This document shows, piece by piece, positions 53,788-62,575 of a stretch of DNA of 64,000 nt (positions are counted from its first letter, which is position 1; each line of letters begins with the position of its first letter). Both the position numbers and the translations under genes were made by a program. A model generated the notes under the pieces. That model saw only the letters and a program-made list of their open reading frames with translations. It did not search any database and was not told where the DNA came from. Location of the stretch: positions 1 to 64,000 of the forward strand of contig CALHOU010000021.1 in NCBI GenBank assembly GCA_938035945.1, written 5' to 3'. The DNA is from an uncultured Granulosicoccaceae bacterium (GTDB lineage: Bacteria; Pseudomonadota; Gammaproteobacteria; Granulosicoccales; Granulosicoccaceae).

Positions 53788-54822
53788 TTACGGCAACAAG
53801 GACTTACGCATCCGCTCCAGTACATCCAAGCCCTGCATCGATAGGTAATGCAGTAAATCAATAAACACCCAGTTCTCGGCCAGCTTATCACCTTCGCGTC
53901 GATACACATCAACGACGCGCATTTCAGCTTTAGTGTCGTTACCAGTCATACCCAGAAATCCACCAGTTGCGGTATTACTTAAGTTCGCCCAACCAAAAAA
54001 GCAGGCATAGTTGCCTTCAGCAAACCGGGCGATGTGGCCATTGAAGACCTTGTCCTTCAAGTTCTCACGAAACGGGTATTGATGTTGTTTTTGATAACGG
54101 GGAATGGTGTAGGTTGCACCAATGCCTGCTGGCCCATACCAAATCATGTCGTCGTTCCACGTGCGAGCGAGTAGTTCGGGCGGGCAATTGTCGTTGCCAG
54201 TTTCGTTAAGCATGTGAAGATCGGCAACCATCTCTTCGAGTACCGCCAATGTTTTTATACCTTCAGCGGGGTCTTTTTCAGTGAAAAGTAAACCATCATG
54301 CGTGCGTGGCCCTGGATGCATAAAGAACGCCCCGGTTTGTGGCGGTAGTGGGTATTGCCCAGCTTGTTGCATGATGCTAATAACATCGCAAAAGAATGCG
54401 CTTTCAACTATTTTTCCGTCCTGCACACAATTAAATTCAGCGTAACGTAAGAACACCATCTTACCGGTCGGTGGAACGCCCAACCACGGCTTATCGAATA
54501 AGCCAAAGAAGTGCCCCATACTGCAAACCCAAATCTGGTCTTCGTTATTTTCACCGGGGTCTTTGTCGTGCAATGCATTGTTGCCCGCTAAAAAAACATC
54601 GGTCCGGCGTTGTAACGGTGCGAAGGCCTCTCTTAGTGGTAGCCAGAAAACATCAGTGGTGGCTTTAGCACTGTGTTGTTCATAGAAGGGATGCATGCCG
54701 CGCCACAGGTATTGCTCAGCGGTGTGTTGTTCCAGAACATTGGTCAGTTCATCGATAGAACAAGAATCCAGAGCCTCTTGAAAGCGAAGCACGACATTTT
54801 TTGCATCCTGAATTTGACTCAT
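53788..54822 (-). CDS. double SnoaL-like (NTF2-fold) protein
   Basis: A 344-residue protein with two NTF2/SnoaL-like halves (about 10-150 and 190-330). The second half has LARTWNDDMIWYGPAGIG and EMRVVDVYRREGDKLAENWV, with FIDLLHYLSMQGLDVLERM at the end. SnoaL-like folds are often isomerases or small-molecule binders. It is 12 bases downstream of the amidinotransferase gene and should be co-transcribed with it. The substrate is unknown. Confidence 0.78.
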   Translation of the reverse strand: MSQIQDAKNVVLRFQEALDSCSIDELTNVLEQHTAEQYLWRGMHPFYEQHSAKATTDVFWLPLREAFAPLQRRTDVFLAGNNALHDKDPGENNEDQIWVCSMGHFFGLFDKPWLGVPPTGKMVFLRYAEFNCVQDGKIVESAFFCDVISIMQQAGQYPLPPQTGAFFMHPGPRTHDGLLFTEKDPAEGIKTLAVLEEMVADLHMLNETGNDNCPPELLARTWNDDMIWYGPAGIGATYTIPRYQKQHQYPFRENLKDKVFNGHIARFAEGNYACFFGWANLSNTATGGFLGMTGNDTKAEMRVVDVYRREGDKLAENWVFIDLLHYLSMQGLDVLERMRKSLLP

Positions 54823-54834
54823 AGTGATGTGAAC

Positions 54835-55968
54835 TTAAGCGCCTCTTAATAAAGTACCGGGTACTTGATTTGGAAAATAGTCTTCACAACTCCCTTCTCG
54901 ATGCACGTCTCCTGTAGCGCAGTGCAAGCCACCACCAAACGGATAAGCATCGCGAAAAGGCACTGGAATAACGTTCATACCCAGCTTGTCCATTTGATCT
55001 TGTTGCGAGGTTTCGCTGGCTTCGACGATGACGGTTTTATGGTCCAGCACAAGGCAGTTCATTGATAACCAAATGCTTGAATAACAAAGCGGTGGCGGTG
55101 TGTTATGTGAGGGTGGCGCCGCATCAACAATTTCCCAATCGTTTGATTCGAAAATTTTACGTTGGGCATCAGGCAAGCGCCGGTTCGGATTGTTGATAAT
55201 CAATCCGGGGCGCAAAGGAACAAATGTCGCGTCAATATGAATGGGATACGGGTCGCCTGGAAAGTTAACAGCGTGTACGCGATGATCTGGGAAGTGACGT
55301 TGTAGCCATTCCATACCACGACGATTGGTGGTTAAGCCATGCTGGCAAAACAAATCTTTGCCCAAGCGCATAACATCTGCCGCATCAAAAAGTGGCTCGT
55401 GTTCAGTGGTCACAAAATCTAAATCAGCGGTGCGTTGTAAACGTTCATCCAAAGTGATCTCATCGAAGTAACCCTGTTGATACGAGTCTTGACCTAAGCG
55501 CGGTCGTGGTGCTTGTTCCCAACGAAAGTTTGGGTCTTCATCGAAGTAGCGCTGCATTAAATCGTGATACGCAAGATATTCGAAATACCGACAGCGAAAC
55601 GACATCGGTGCCGATAAAATTTCACTGCCTACTGTCAACAGCACATCACGCGGTGGCATACAACCAAACTGGCTGGCAGTAGTGAAGTCGGGCGTGGCAA
55701 CGGCCTGGTTCCATTGAATCGGCGTAGGGCGATCGACTTTCACGCCGCGCTCAGTCAGCACATTGGCCAAGTTGTCTAACTGTGCATTGGCTTTTTCAAC
55801 CGTTTCAAGTGGGCGCGGACCCCACATGCCGCGCATGTCGCTGTCTTCTGGAATTTTTGCTTCTGTAGCCGGTTCATTTGGCGGAATACAAGTGTGGTCA
55901 GCACGGCCAACAATGACGTGTTTTAGCGGATCGAATTCGTTCCAGGAATTAACGACTGTGTTTGACAT
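54835..55968 (-). CDS. amidinotransferase-family protein (glycine/inosamine amidinotransferase-like)
   Basis: A 377-residue protein of the guanidine-group transferase family. VVNSWNEFDPLKHVIVGRAD is the family opening. Probable catalytic residues are the Asp in LFDAADVMRLG, the His in PIHIDATFVPL and the Cys in GGGLHCATGDV. This arrangement fits L-arginine:glycine amidinotransferases and related enzymes that move an amidino group from arginine to an amine. The acceptor is not known. Arginine deiminase is less likely because of the opening motif. First gene of a two-gene unit with the SnoaL-like protein. Confidence 0.88.
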   Translation of the reverse strand: MSNTVVNSWNEFDPLKHVIVGRADHTCIPPNEPATEAKIPEDSDMRGMWGPRPLETVEKANAQLDNLANVLTERGVKVDRPTPIQWNQAVATPDFTTASQFGCMPPRDVLLTVGSEILSAPMSFRCRYFEYLAYHDLMQRYFDEDPNFRWEQAPRPRLGQDSYQQGYFDEITLDERLQRTADLDFVTTEHEPLFDAADVMRLGKDLFCQHGLTTNRRGMEWLQRHFPDHRVHAVNFPGDPYPIHIDATFVPLRPGLIINNPNRRLPDAQRKIFESNDWEIVDAAPPSHNTPPPLCYSSIWLSMNCLVLDHKTVIVEASETSQQDQMDKLGMNVIPVPFRDAYPFGGGLHCATGDVHREGSCEDYFPNQVPGTLLRGA

Positions 55969-56294
55969 CGGTATCTCTTTTTAAAAGGTGTTTTAGATGG
56001 GCCAATATAATCGAGTTGGGGCGGGCGATAAAGCGTATTCGAACTCTGATTATTGCCTGAGTCGCAGCTAGATCAATATATTGCGTCCGCGAGCTTACGG
56101 CCATGTTTTAAGCTCGAATGGGCTTACCAATGGCCTGAATTGATTGATTTACCGGTTGATTTCATGGTTTTTAACACATCAACGGTTTTAACCCTTGGGA
56201 ATGACTCATATTTACTGCTGGCATGATCGGATAAAGGTTTAAACTGTCGTCGGTCGTTATGTAAAGTATTTTTGAATCCTAGAGGAATTAAACG
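55969..56294. other. intergenic control region
   Basis: About 325 bases between divergent genes. It holds an imperfect inverted repeat (ACCGGTTGAT at 56151-56160 and ATCAACGGTT at 56178-56187) and AGAGGAATTAAACG as ribosome binding site of the TerB-like gene. No RNA gene recognised. Confidence 0.4.
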
Positions 56295-57056
56295 ATGAGT
56301 CTCGTCGGAACATTGGGCAAAGTTGCCCTCGGAATAGTAGTAGCAAAGGGTGTTGGCAAAGTCATGGGTGGCGGCAGAAGCGGCGGCGGCGGTCTTGGTG
56401 GATTGCTAGGCGGTGCTGGTGGCGCTGGCGGATTAGGTAGTTTACTTGGTGGTGCACAAGGCCAGCAGGGTCAACAAGGCGGTGGTCTTGGTGGTTTGCT
56501 AGGCGGTGCCGGTGGTGCTGGCGGCTTAGGTAGTTTGCTTGGTGGCGCAACGGGCGGCGCAGGCGCCGGCGGTGGTCTAGGCGGCTTGCTAGAAAGTCTG
56601 GGCGGCGCAGGTGCAGCAGGTGGCGCGGCCGGTGGCTTAGGCGGTTTGCTAAATGGTGCACTGACAGGTCAGCCAGAAGCACAAGCGCCAACACAGCAAC
56701 AAGAAGAAACCGCTAAAATTTTGATTCAAGCGATGGTAAATGCAGCTAAATCTGATGGTCAGATCGATGAGGCAGAGCAACAAAAAATTGTTTCTAATTT
56801 GGGTGATGAAGTGTCTGAATCTGAGCGTGCTTTCGTACTCAACGAAATGCAAGCGCCATTAGATGTTCCAGGTTTTATCGCAAGCGTACCGCAAGGTGCA
56901 GAGCAGCAAGTGTATTTGATGTCATTGATGGCCATCGATTTGGATTCACAAGCTGAAGCTCAGTATCTTGATCAGTTGCGTGAGGGTTTTGGTATGTCAA
57001 AGGAGGCGTCAAACGCTATCCACGCTCAGTTGGGCGCACCAGCTCTATACAGCTAA
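56295..57056 (+). CDS. DUF533/TerB-family protein with glycine-rich repeats
   Basis: A 253-residue protein. Residues 1-25 are a hydrophobic, glycine-containing start. Residues about 28-125 are a Gly/Leu/Ala-rich region built of three similar units of about 31 residues (GGLGGLLGGAGGAGGLGSLL). The C-terminal 110 residues are a TerB-like helical domain: ETAKILIQAMVNAAKSDGQI, then AEQQKIVSNLGDEVSESERAF. This is the DUF533 family (E. coli YebE relatives), membrane associated and of unknown function. A strong terminator follows. Confidence 0.85.
   Translation: MSLVGTLGKVALGIVVAKGVGKVMGGGRSGGGGLGGLLGGAGGAGGLGSLLGGAQGQQGQQGGGLGGLLGGAGGAGGLGSLLGGATGGAGAGGGLGGLLESLGGAGAAGGAAGGLGGLLNGALTGQPEAQAPTQQQEETAKILIQAMVNAAKSDGQIDEAEQQKIVSNLGDEVSESERAFVLNEMQAPLDVPGFIASVPQGAEQQVYLMSLMAIDLDSQAEAQYLDQLREGFGMSKEASNAIHAQLGAPALYS
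56391..56636 (+). repeat. three in-gene glycine-rich DNA repeats
   Basis: Units start at 56391, 56484 and 56574. The first two share about 60 bases with a few silent changes; the third is shorter and more diverged. Spacing 93 and 90 bases, so in frame. Confidence 0.75.
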
Positions 57057-57100
57057 AAGCGGCTTCGCCATTTAAGGCGAGCACGCTGTAATCGAACTAA

Positions 57101-57128
57101 CCCGGCATCGAAAGATGCCGGGTTTTTT
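57101..57128 (+). terminator. intrinsic terminator
   Basis: CCCGGCATC-GAAA-GATGCCGGG followed by six T residues, 45 bases after the DUF533 gene. Perfect nine-pair stem with a GNRA tetraloop. Confidence 0.93.
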
Positions 57129-57214
57129 ATTGCCCGTGGCTTTAGCTGCCAGTGCAATAATTTGAACCTCTTATTCGTTTGTTATTCAGATACTTTACAT
57201 TAGAAATTCTTATC

Positions 57215-59611
57215 ATGATTAAGACGGATGCAGCTGTGAAATTCATTACCACAAGCGTTATCGCCACCGTAGTATTAGCAGGTGCAGCTATGGCCGCAGA
57301 ATCAGACGCGCATCGGGTCATACATGACGCGCAAATAGTGGCACCTGGGAGCACCGAGGAGCTGGTGGATTCATTGGTCGAGGCCTATAAGCTGCGGGGT
57401 GATAACTACTCACCGCGCACAGAACACTGGTTGGAGAACGGCGACCCTGCATTTATAAACCGTCTCATTCTTGAAGACTCGCCTTATTTGCTACAACATG
57501 CACATAATCCCGTTAATTGGTATCCGTGGGGCGAAGAAGCATTTGCGTTAGCAAAAGAACAAGATAAACCCATTTTCCTATCTATTGGGTATGCCACATG
57601 CCACTGGTGTCACGTTATGGAGCGCGAGAGTTTCGAAAACGTTGAAATCGCCAAGCTATTAAACGATAACTACATTGCCGTCAAAGTGGATCGGGAACAA
57701 CGGCCTGACGTAGACGCAAGTTATATGTCTGCAGTGACCTTACAAACAGGGCGTGGTGGCTGGCCCATGTCTTCATTTTTAAATGTCGAAACTCAACCGT
57801 TCTACGGCGGAACTTACTACCCGCCAGAAGTATTCACGGATCTGCTTAATCAAATTACCGATGTTTGGAGTAACGGTCGCGAATCGATAGAGGCGCAAGC
57901 CACTGAAATTTCAGAAGCGGTTGTAGCGAATGGCCGTCTAGCAGGTAAAGCCAGCGAGATCGGTACCATCGTGGTTGATCGCGCCGTTGAACAAATCGTT
58001 TCAAGTTTCGACGAGTTGCAAGGCGGCTTTGGTGCGGCACCTAAATTTCCGCAAGAATCAAAGCTATTTCTATTGCTCGACTCTGCGCGTCGAGATAGCA
58101 ACGAAGAAGTATTAAATGCTGCGCATGTTTCCTTGGTGCGTATGGCTGCAGGTGGTATTAACGATCAAGTGGCAGGTGGTTTTCATCGCTATTCTGTGGA
58201 CAACGATTGGCTGGTTCCACATTTTGAAAAAATGCTTTATAACCAGGCTTTGTTGAGCAGAAATTATTTGCATGCCTATTTAATCAACGGCGACCCAGAA
58301 CATAAACGTACAACAGAGCGTGTGCTTGACTATGTTATGCGTGAAATGACATCGCCCGAAGGTGGTTTTTACTCTGCAACCGATGCGGATTCGGAAGGTG
58401 CTGAAGGTACGTTCTTTGTGTGGACACCTGAACAGTTAATTCAAACCCTTGGTAAGGACGATGCTGAACTTGCAATTGAGCTATGGAATGTCACAGAGCG
58501 CGGCAACTTTGAGCACAGTAACATTCTGCATTTTAGTGATTCGTTTGCCGAGCTTGCCAGCGTGCGAGATCACACTGCGGCCGAACTTATTGAAAAGATG
58601 GATTCAATCAGTGGCCGGTTGCTAACGGCCAGGCAAGCAAGGGAAAAGCCGATACTGGACGACAAAATCATTTCTGCGTGGAATGGCATGATGATCACAT
58701 CGTTTGCTGAAGCGGGTGATGTGTTAAACAAGCCTGAATACATTGAAGCGGCGATACGTGCAGCGAATTTTATCTGGGATAACAACCGTGCACAGAACGG
58801 TCATCTGCTTCGCGCCTATTACGCTGGCAGTGCGTCGGTTGATTCAGCACAAGAAGACTACGCGTATCTGGCGGAAAGTTATCTCACCTTGTATGACATA
58901 ACCGGTAAAAAAGGCTGGTTAACCCGAAGCGAAGCATTGGCGAACACCATGCAGGAAAAATTTTGGGATGATTTTGAAGGTGGGTATTTTTTAGGGACAG
59001 AAAAAGTCGGTGCGTTGCGGCCTAAAGATTTATACGACAGTTCAATTCCCACGGGCAACGCAGTTGCCCTTCGTGTGTTAACGCGGTTGTGGCGGCGTAC
59101 CGGGAATGAGGTGTTTAAACAACGGGCTGATGCCTTGTTGGTTGCATTCTCCGGTTACTTAGAGGCGTATCCTTCCGCATTCTCATACATGCTGATGGCT
59201 GCTAATGAGTTACTGCAAGGCGAAGCAGGGCACAGGCAATACATCGCGCGTGGCAACGTAAAAATAGAAACACGCATCGTGAACGATGAAGTTCACATAG
59301 GTGTGAACATGGCACCGGGTTGGCACGTGAATGCCAATAAGCCAAATCAAGACTATTTAATTGCCACGCAATTGCTAGGGTCTGATGGTGATGAAATTGC
59401 GCAAGCGACTTACCCACAAGTGATCAGTAAAACACTGGGATTTAGTTCGGGTGAGGAGCTAGCTCTGTATGAAGAAAATGTTGTTATCAAAGCACCGTTG
59501 CCAGAGCATTCGGAGCCATTGCATGCGATGACTTTGCAATTGCAAGCGTGTGATGAAACGACTTGTTTGGCGCCAGAAGATGTGCCTATTAGCGTATCGC
59601 TCGCTAACTGA
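57215..59611 (+). CDS. exported DUF255 (YyaL-type) thioredoxin-fold protein with DsbD-N-like C-terminus
   Basis: About 798 residues from the ATG at 57215, which starts a signal peptide (hydrophobic to AMAAES near residue 28). The N-terminal part is the DUF255 thioredoxin-like domain: [29 protein letters not shown] and the CxxC site [16 protein letters not shown] long alpha-alpha barrel follows, as in YyaL and SPATA20 proteins ([34 protein letters not shown]). The last 120 residues look like a DsbD N-terminal domain: [12 protein letters not shown] and [16 protein letters not shown]. Export and this fusion are unusual for the family. Confidence 0.85.
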   Translation: MIKTDAAVKFITTSVIATVVLAGAAMAAESDAHRVIHDAQIVAPGSTEELVDSLVEAYKLRGDNYSPRTEHWLENGDPAFINRLILEDSPYLLQHAHNPVNWYPWGEEAFALAKEQDKPIFLSIGYATCHWCHVMERESFENVEIAKLLNDNYIAVKVDREQRPDVDASYMSAVTLQTGRGGWPMSSFLNVETQPFYGGTYYPPEVFTDLLNQITDVWSNGRESIEAQATEISEAVVANGRLAGKASEIGTIVVDRAVEQIVSSFDELQGGFGAAPKFPQESKLFLLLDSARRDSNEEVLNAAHVSLVRMAAGGINDQVAGGFHRYSVDNDWLVPHFEKMLYNQALLSRNYLHAYLINGDPEHKRTTERVLDYVMREMTSPEGGFYSATDADSEGAEGTFFVWTPEQLIQTLGKDDAELAIELWNVTERGNFEHSNILHFSDSFAELASVRDHTAAELIEKMDSISGRLLTARQAREKPILDDKIISAWNGMMITSFAEAGDVLNKPEYIEAAIRAANFIWDNNRAQNGHLLRAYYAGSASVDSAQEDYAYLAESYLTLYDITGKKGWLTRSEALANTMQEKFWDDFEGGYFLGTEKVGALRPKDLYDSSIPTGNAVALRVLTRLWRRTGNEVFKQRADALLVAFSGYLEAYPSAFSYMLMAANELLQGEAGHRQYIARGNVKIETRIVNDEVHIGVNMAPGWHVNANKPNQDYLIATQLLGSDGDEIAQATYPQVISKTLGFSSGEELALYEENVVIKAPLPEHSEPLHAMTLQLQACDETTCLAPEDVPISVSLAN

Positions 59612-59825
59612 TTATTGGGTAATTTCAATGGTATCAATTATCTATTCGTCAACAAGATGACAGCCTGCGCTGGAATATCGACACCTAAATCGCTGAATTA
59701 GCGCAGCTTACCTTTAAATGTCTTAAAACAACTGAATTACAGAGCGTTCTGGTCGCTTAATTCGGCCCTCGTTTGTCACGGTAATTGCACCCTTTTTTCC
59801 TGTGATACACAGGAGACACGCGGCT

Positions 59826-61298
59826 ATGCGTGCGATTTTTACCGCCCTATTTTTAAGTTTATTTTTGCTTGCGTGCGATAGGCAAAATTCTGCGATCCCG
59901 GTCAACAAGACACCGGGTACGAGCGAAGGATTTGTGTTCGATGATGAATTTGGCGCAGCACCGGCCACCGATTCTTTGTTGCGCGTACACTCGCGCATTG
60001 TCGGGACTTCCCCCGATGGTTCCGAAGCCGATTTGTTTCTGACCTTCACGCTCGACCCGTATATCCGTAATGCACTGACAGCGAGCTCATATGTCCAGTT
60101 CGATTATGTGGTGCAAGGCAATGAAAATCGCCTGTTAGGCAGACAGAAAATCAATGATGAACTGGGTGGCTCTTTAGAGGTCAGCGTCCCCACCCAAGAC
60201 GATACTGGGAAACTTGTTGCCTCTGTTGGTGGTCTATTACCCGATGTCATCGAGAACCAAAGTACCTTGGTCACTCAAATGCCAGCCATACTCAAGCGCG
60301 AAACCACCGAATTGTCTCGGGTTGCGCAGGTGCAGGCTGAGCTAGTTGATGGCAGTTATGAATCACAAATAATCAATGGACGCCGCGTGCACCGGTTTGC
60401 AATCAAAGTCACTGATCCAACCGCATCGCCAATAAGCGAATTGCTCGATGGTACACAGGACCCGGCAAAGCTTAACTATTCGATTTCGGGCTTAGAGCAA
60501 AATGCCAGTGCACACTTTACGGCCCTAGAGAACGATATAGTAGACAATGAATCACCCGTTACTGTGTCCTTCACCGAACACCCGTTGGCGGTGTATCTGG
60601 TGATTGATACATCAAAAAGTATTGTTGACTCGCGGCAGGTGCATCACTTGACTTCCGCTGTGTCCAATTCAGTCATCGCACTGACGCAGAACGCGAATTT
60701 TGATTACCGCGTTTTCAATGGTCAAGTGATGCGTATTGGTGGTTTGCGCGAACTGGATTTTGATTCAGGCGATTCGTCAGCCACAGCCCTGTACTACGCC
60801 TTGGATACAGCACTGTCTGATATTGAGAACTTTGGTTCGATCAGCCAAGACAAAGTTGTTATGGTGTTTACCGATGGGCGTGACCTTGCTAGCCGCAATC
60901 ACTATCCCGGGTTTATCGATAACGAACAGGTGCACGAACACATTGTACAGCGTGTGGATCAGGTACGTAAGGCACAGAAGAGCACGCTTGGGCGTCAGCT
61001 GGATGTCTATACAATTGGTTTTTATGACGAAGCCAGTGGACTTGATGTATCGGAAGAGGTGAAGAAGCTGGATAAAATATCGGCTGTTGGCGGAACCGAG
61101 CAAAGTTACAACAACTTTAATGCGCAAGATATTGACGATGCCTTCGCCGCAGTCGTGCATAATATCCGTGGTGTTTACTACCTACAATACAGCTCACAGC
61201 AAACCCCTGATAACAACAAACTCGAATTGCTCGTCAACGTGAATGGGCATGAGGCTCGAGTGCAACTGCCAACAGAATATCAATCGACAAAAGACTAG
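59826..61298 (+). CDS. lipoprotein with von Willebrand factor A domain
   Basis: About 490 residues from the ATG at 59826 after AGGAGAC. The signal carries a lipobox (LFLLAC near residue 16). Residues about 30-250 are beta-rich and unassigned. A vWA domain begins at YLVIDTSKSIVDS near residue 260, with the MIDAS DxSxS, then VVMVFTDGRD further on. It probably binds metal-dependent partners in the periplasm. It precedes the PqiA-like genes by about 20 bases and may be transcribed with them. Confidence 0.82.
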   Translation: MRAIFTALFLSLFLLACDRQNSAIPVNKTPGTSEGFVFDDEFGAAPATDSLLRVHSRIVGTSPDGSEADLFLTFTLDPYIRNALTASSYVQFDYVVQGNENRLLGRQKINDELGGSLEVSVPTQDDTGKLVASVGGLLPDVIENQSTLVTQMPAILKRETTELSRVAQVQAELVDGSYESQIINGRRVHRFAIKVTDPTASPISELLDGTQDPAKLNYSISGLEQNASAHFTALENDIVDNESPVTVSFTEHPLAVYLVIDTSKSIVDSRQVHHLTSAVSNSVIALTQNANFDYRVFNGQVMRIGGLRELDFDSGDSSATALYYALDTALSDIENFGSISQDKVVMVFTDGRDLASRNHYPGFIDNEQVHEHIVQRVDQVRKAQKSTLGRQLDVYTIGFYDEASGLDVSEEVKKLDKISAVGGTEQSYNNFNAQDIDDAFAAVVHNIRGVYYLQYSSQQTPDNNKLELLVNVNGHEARVQLPTEYQSTKD

Positions 61299-61319
61299 CG
61301 TTACGCAAATTAAATTTGT

Positions 61320-61973
61320 GTGACAACAAAACAAATGACCGCAAACTCTAACCGCAAAATTTCTTTTGATGACCTGGTCGCCTGCGCAAGCTGCGATTGG
61401 TTGCACTACCGCGAAATTATAAATCGTGGAGCGCGTGCGTCTTGCGAGCGCTGTGGGCACGAACTCTATACGCGTAAGCCGTTTTCGGTTGACCGAACTT
61501 TAGCGGCGTCGCTTGCGGGTATTGTGTTTTTAGTATTGAGTTTAAGTTTGCCGTTTCTTGCTCTTACTCGTGGCGGTATCTCTTCGAGCATATCGGTGCT
61601 GGATGCCGTCTCCGCATTGTGGAACGGTGACATGCGCTGGTTGGGTGTGTTGTCACTAGCGTTAATTGCAGTGCTGCCGTCACTTCGTTTGGGTTTGTTG
61701 GCGTGGGTGATGATGCGCTTGCGATACCGCATGGGGGTAAAGCCTTCTATGCACGTGGCGCTGCGATGGGCAGAATGGATTGAGCCTTGGGCAATGGCAG
61801 AAATTTTTATGGTGGGCGTGGTGGTGTCGCTGGTGAAAATCAGCGCACTGGCCTCATTATCGGTGGGGCCTGCTTTCTGGGCTTTGCTTGGTCTGATAAT
61901 CACAACCTCGCTCATTAGCGTTTTCTATTGTAAGGATTCGGTGTGGCAGCTGCTGACCAGACACTCGGCATAA
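61320..61973 (+). CDS. pqiA: PqiA-like protein, first half
   Basis: A 217-residue membrane protein. The N-terminus has a zinc-ribbon pattern CASCDWLHYR...CERCGHELY, followed by four hydrophobic helices (about 62-85, 100-125, 155-180 and 185-205). This is one half of the E. coli PqiA/YebS two-domain protein. Start GTG at 61320; an ATG at 61335 is also possible. It overlaps the next half by 31 bases in another frame. Confidence 0.85.
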   Translation: MTTKQMTANSNRKISFDDLVACASCDWLHYREIINRGARASCERCGHELYTRKPFSVDRTLAASLAGIVFLVLSLSLPFLALTRGGISSSISVLDAVSALWNGDMRWLGVLSLALIAVLPSLRLGLLAWVMMRLRYRMGVKPSMHVALRWAEWIEPWAMAEIFMVGVVVSLVKISALASLSVGPAFWALLGLIITTSLISVFYCKDSVWQLLTRHSA

Positions 61974-62575
61974 CCGCGCAGCAAGCGGGTTTGGCGCGTT
62001 GCAACTACTGCGGCGCACTACACCGATTGCCGGCCACCGAACCGTGCCGACTTTGCGGTGCAAAGGTACGCAGCCGAAAGCGTGACAGTTTGCAACGCAC
62101 CTGGGCGTTCTTGCTGGTTGGTTTAATGGCCTATGTGCCAGCTAATGTGCTACCAATCATGAAAACCACATCCTTTAGTGGAAACACCAGCGACACCATC
62201 TTCTCAGGCGTTATTGCGCTGGCGCAATCGGGCAGTGTATTCGTTGCCATCGTGGTTTTTGTTGCCAGTGTGGTAATTCCTGTCGCCAAATTCGTGATCA
62301 TCGCCGGTTTGGCACTTAGTCTGCATTTTCAGTGGGCTATGTCCGAACACACACGCCATATTCTGCACACCATTACCGAATTTATCGGCCGTTGGTCGAT
62401 GATCGACGTATTCGTTGTGGCGGTACTGGCAGCGCTTATACAATTGGGCGCCATTCTAACGATTGAGCCAGGTGCCGGTATAAACGCGTTCGCACTCTCA
62501 GTTGTCTTCACCATGTTTTCAGCCACTTCGCTGGACCCTCGACTCATCTGGGACGGAGCAAAAAGTGGCCAATAG
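61943..62575 (+). CDS. pqiA: PqiA-like protein, second half
   Basis: A 210-residue membrane protein. A second zinc ribbon, CNYCGALHRLP...CRLCGAKV, is followed by RDSLQRTWAFLLVGLMAYVP, the typical PqiA helix opening, and three more helices. The GTG start overlaps the first half by 31 bases in a different frame. Both halves have complete metal and membrane parts, so this looks like a true gene split rather than a frameshift. The following gene overlaps its end by about 11 bases. Confidence 0.85.
   Translation: MAAADQTLGITAQQAGLARCNYCGALHRLPATEPCRLCGAKVRSRKRDSLQRTWAFLLVGLMAYVPANVLPIMKTTSFSGNTSDTIFSGVIALAQSGSVFVAIVVFVASVVIPVAKFVIIAGLALSLHFQWAMSEHTRHILHTITEFIGRWSMIDVFVVAVLAALIQLGAILTIEPGAGINAFALSVVFTMFSATSLDPRLIWDGAKSGQ

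Noticed and set aside
53637-53912. Reverse-strand frame overlapping the SnoaL-like gene end
   Set aside because: It overlaps the better-supported gene in another frame and lacks family features.
61943-61973. Frameshift in pqiA
   Set aside because: Both parts contain complete zinc-ribbon and membrane sections and the second has its own start, so a real split is more likely than an error.
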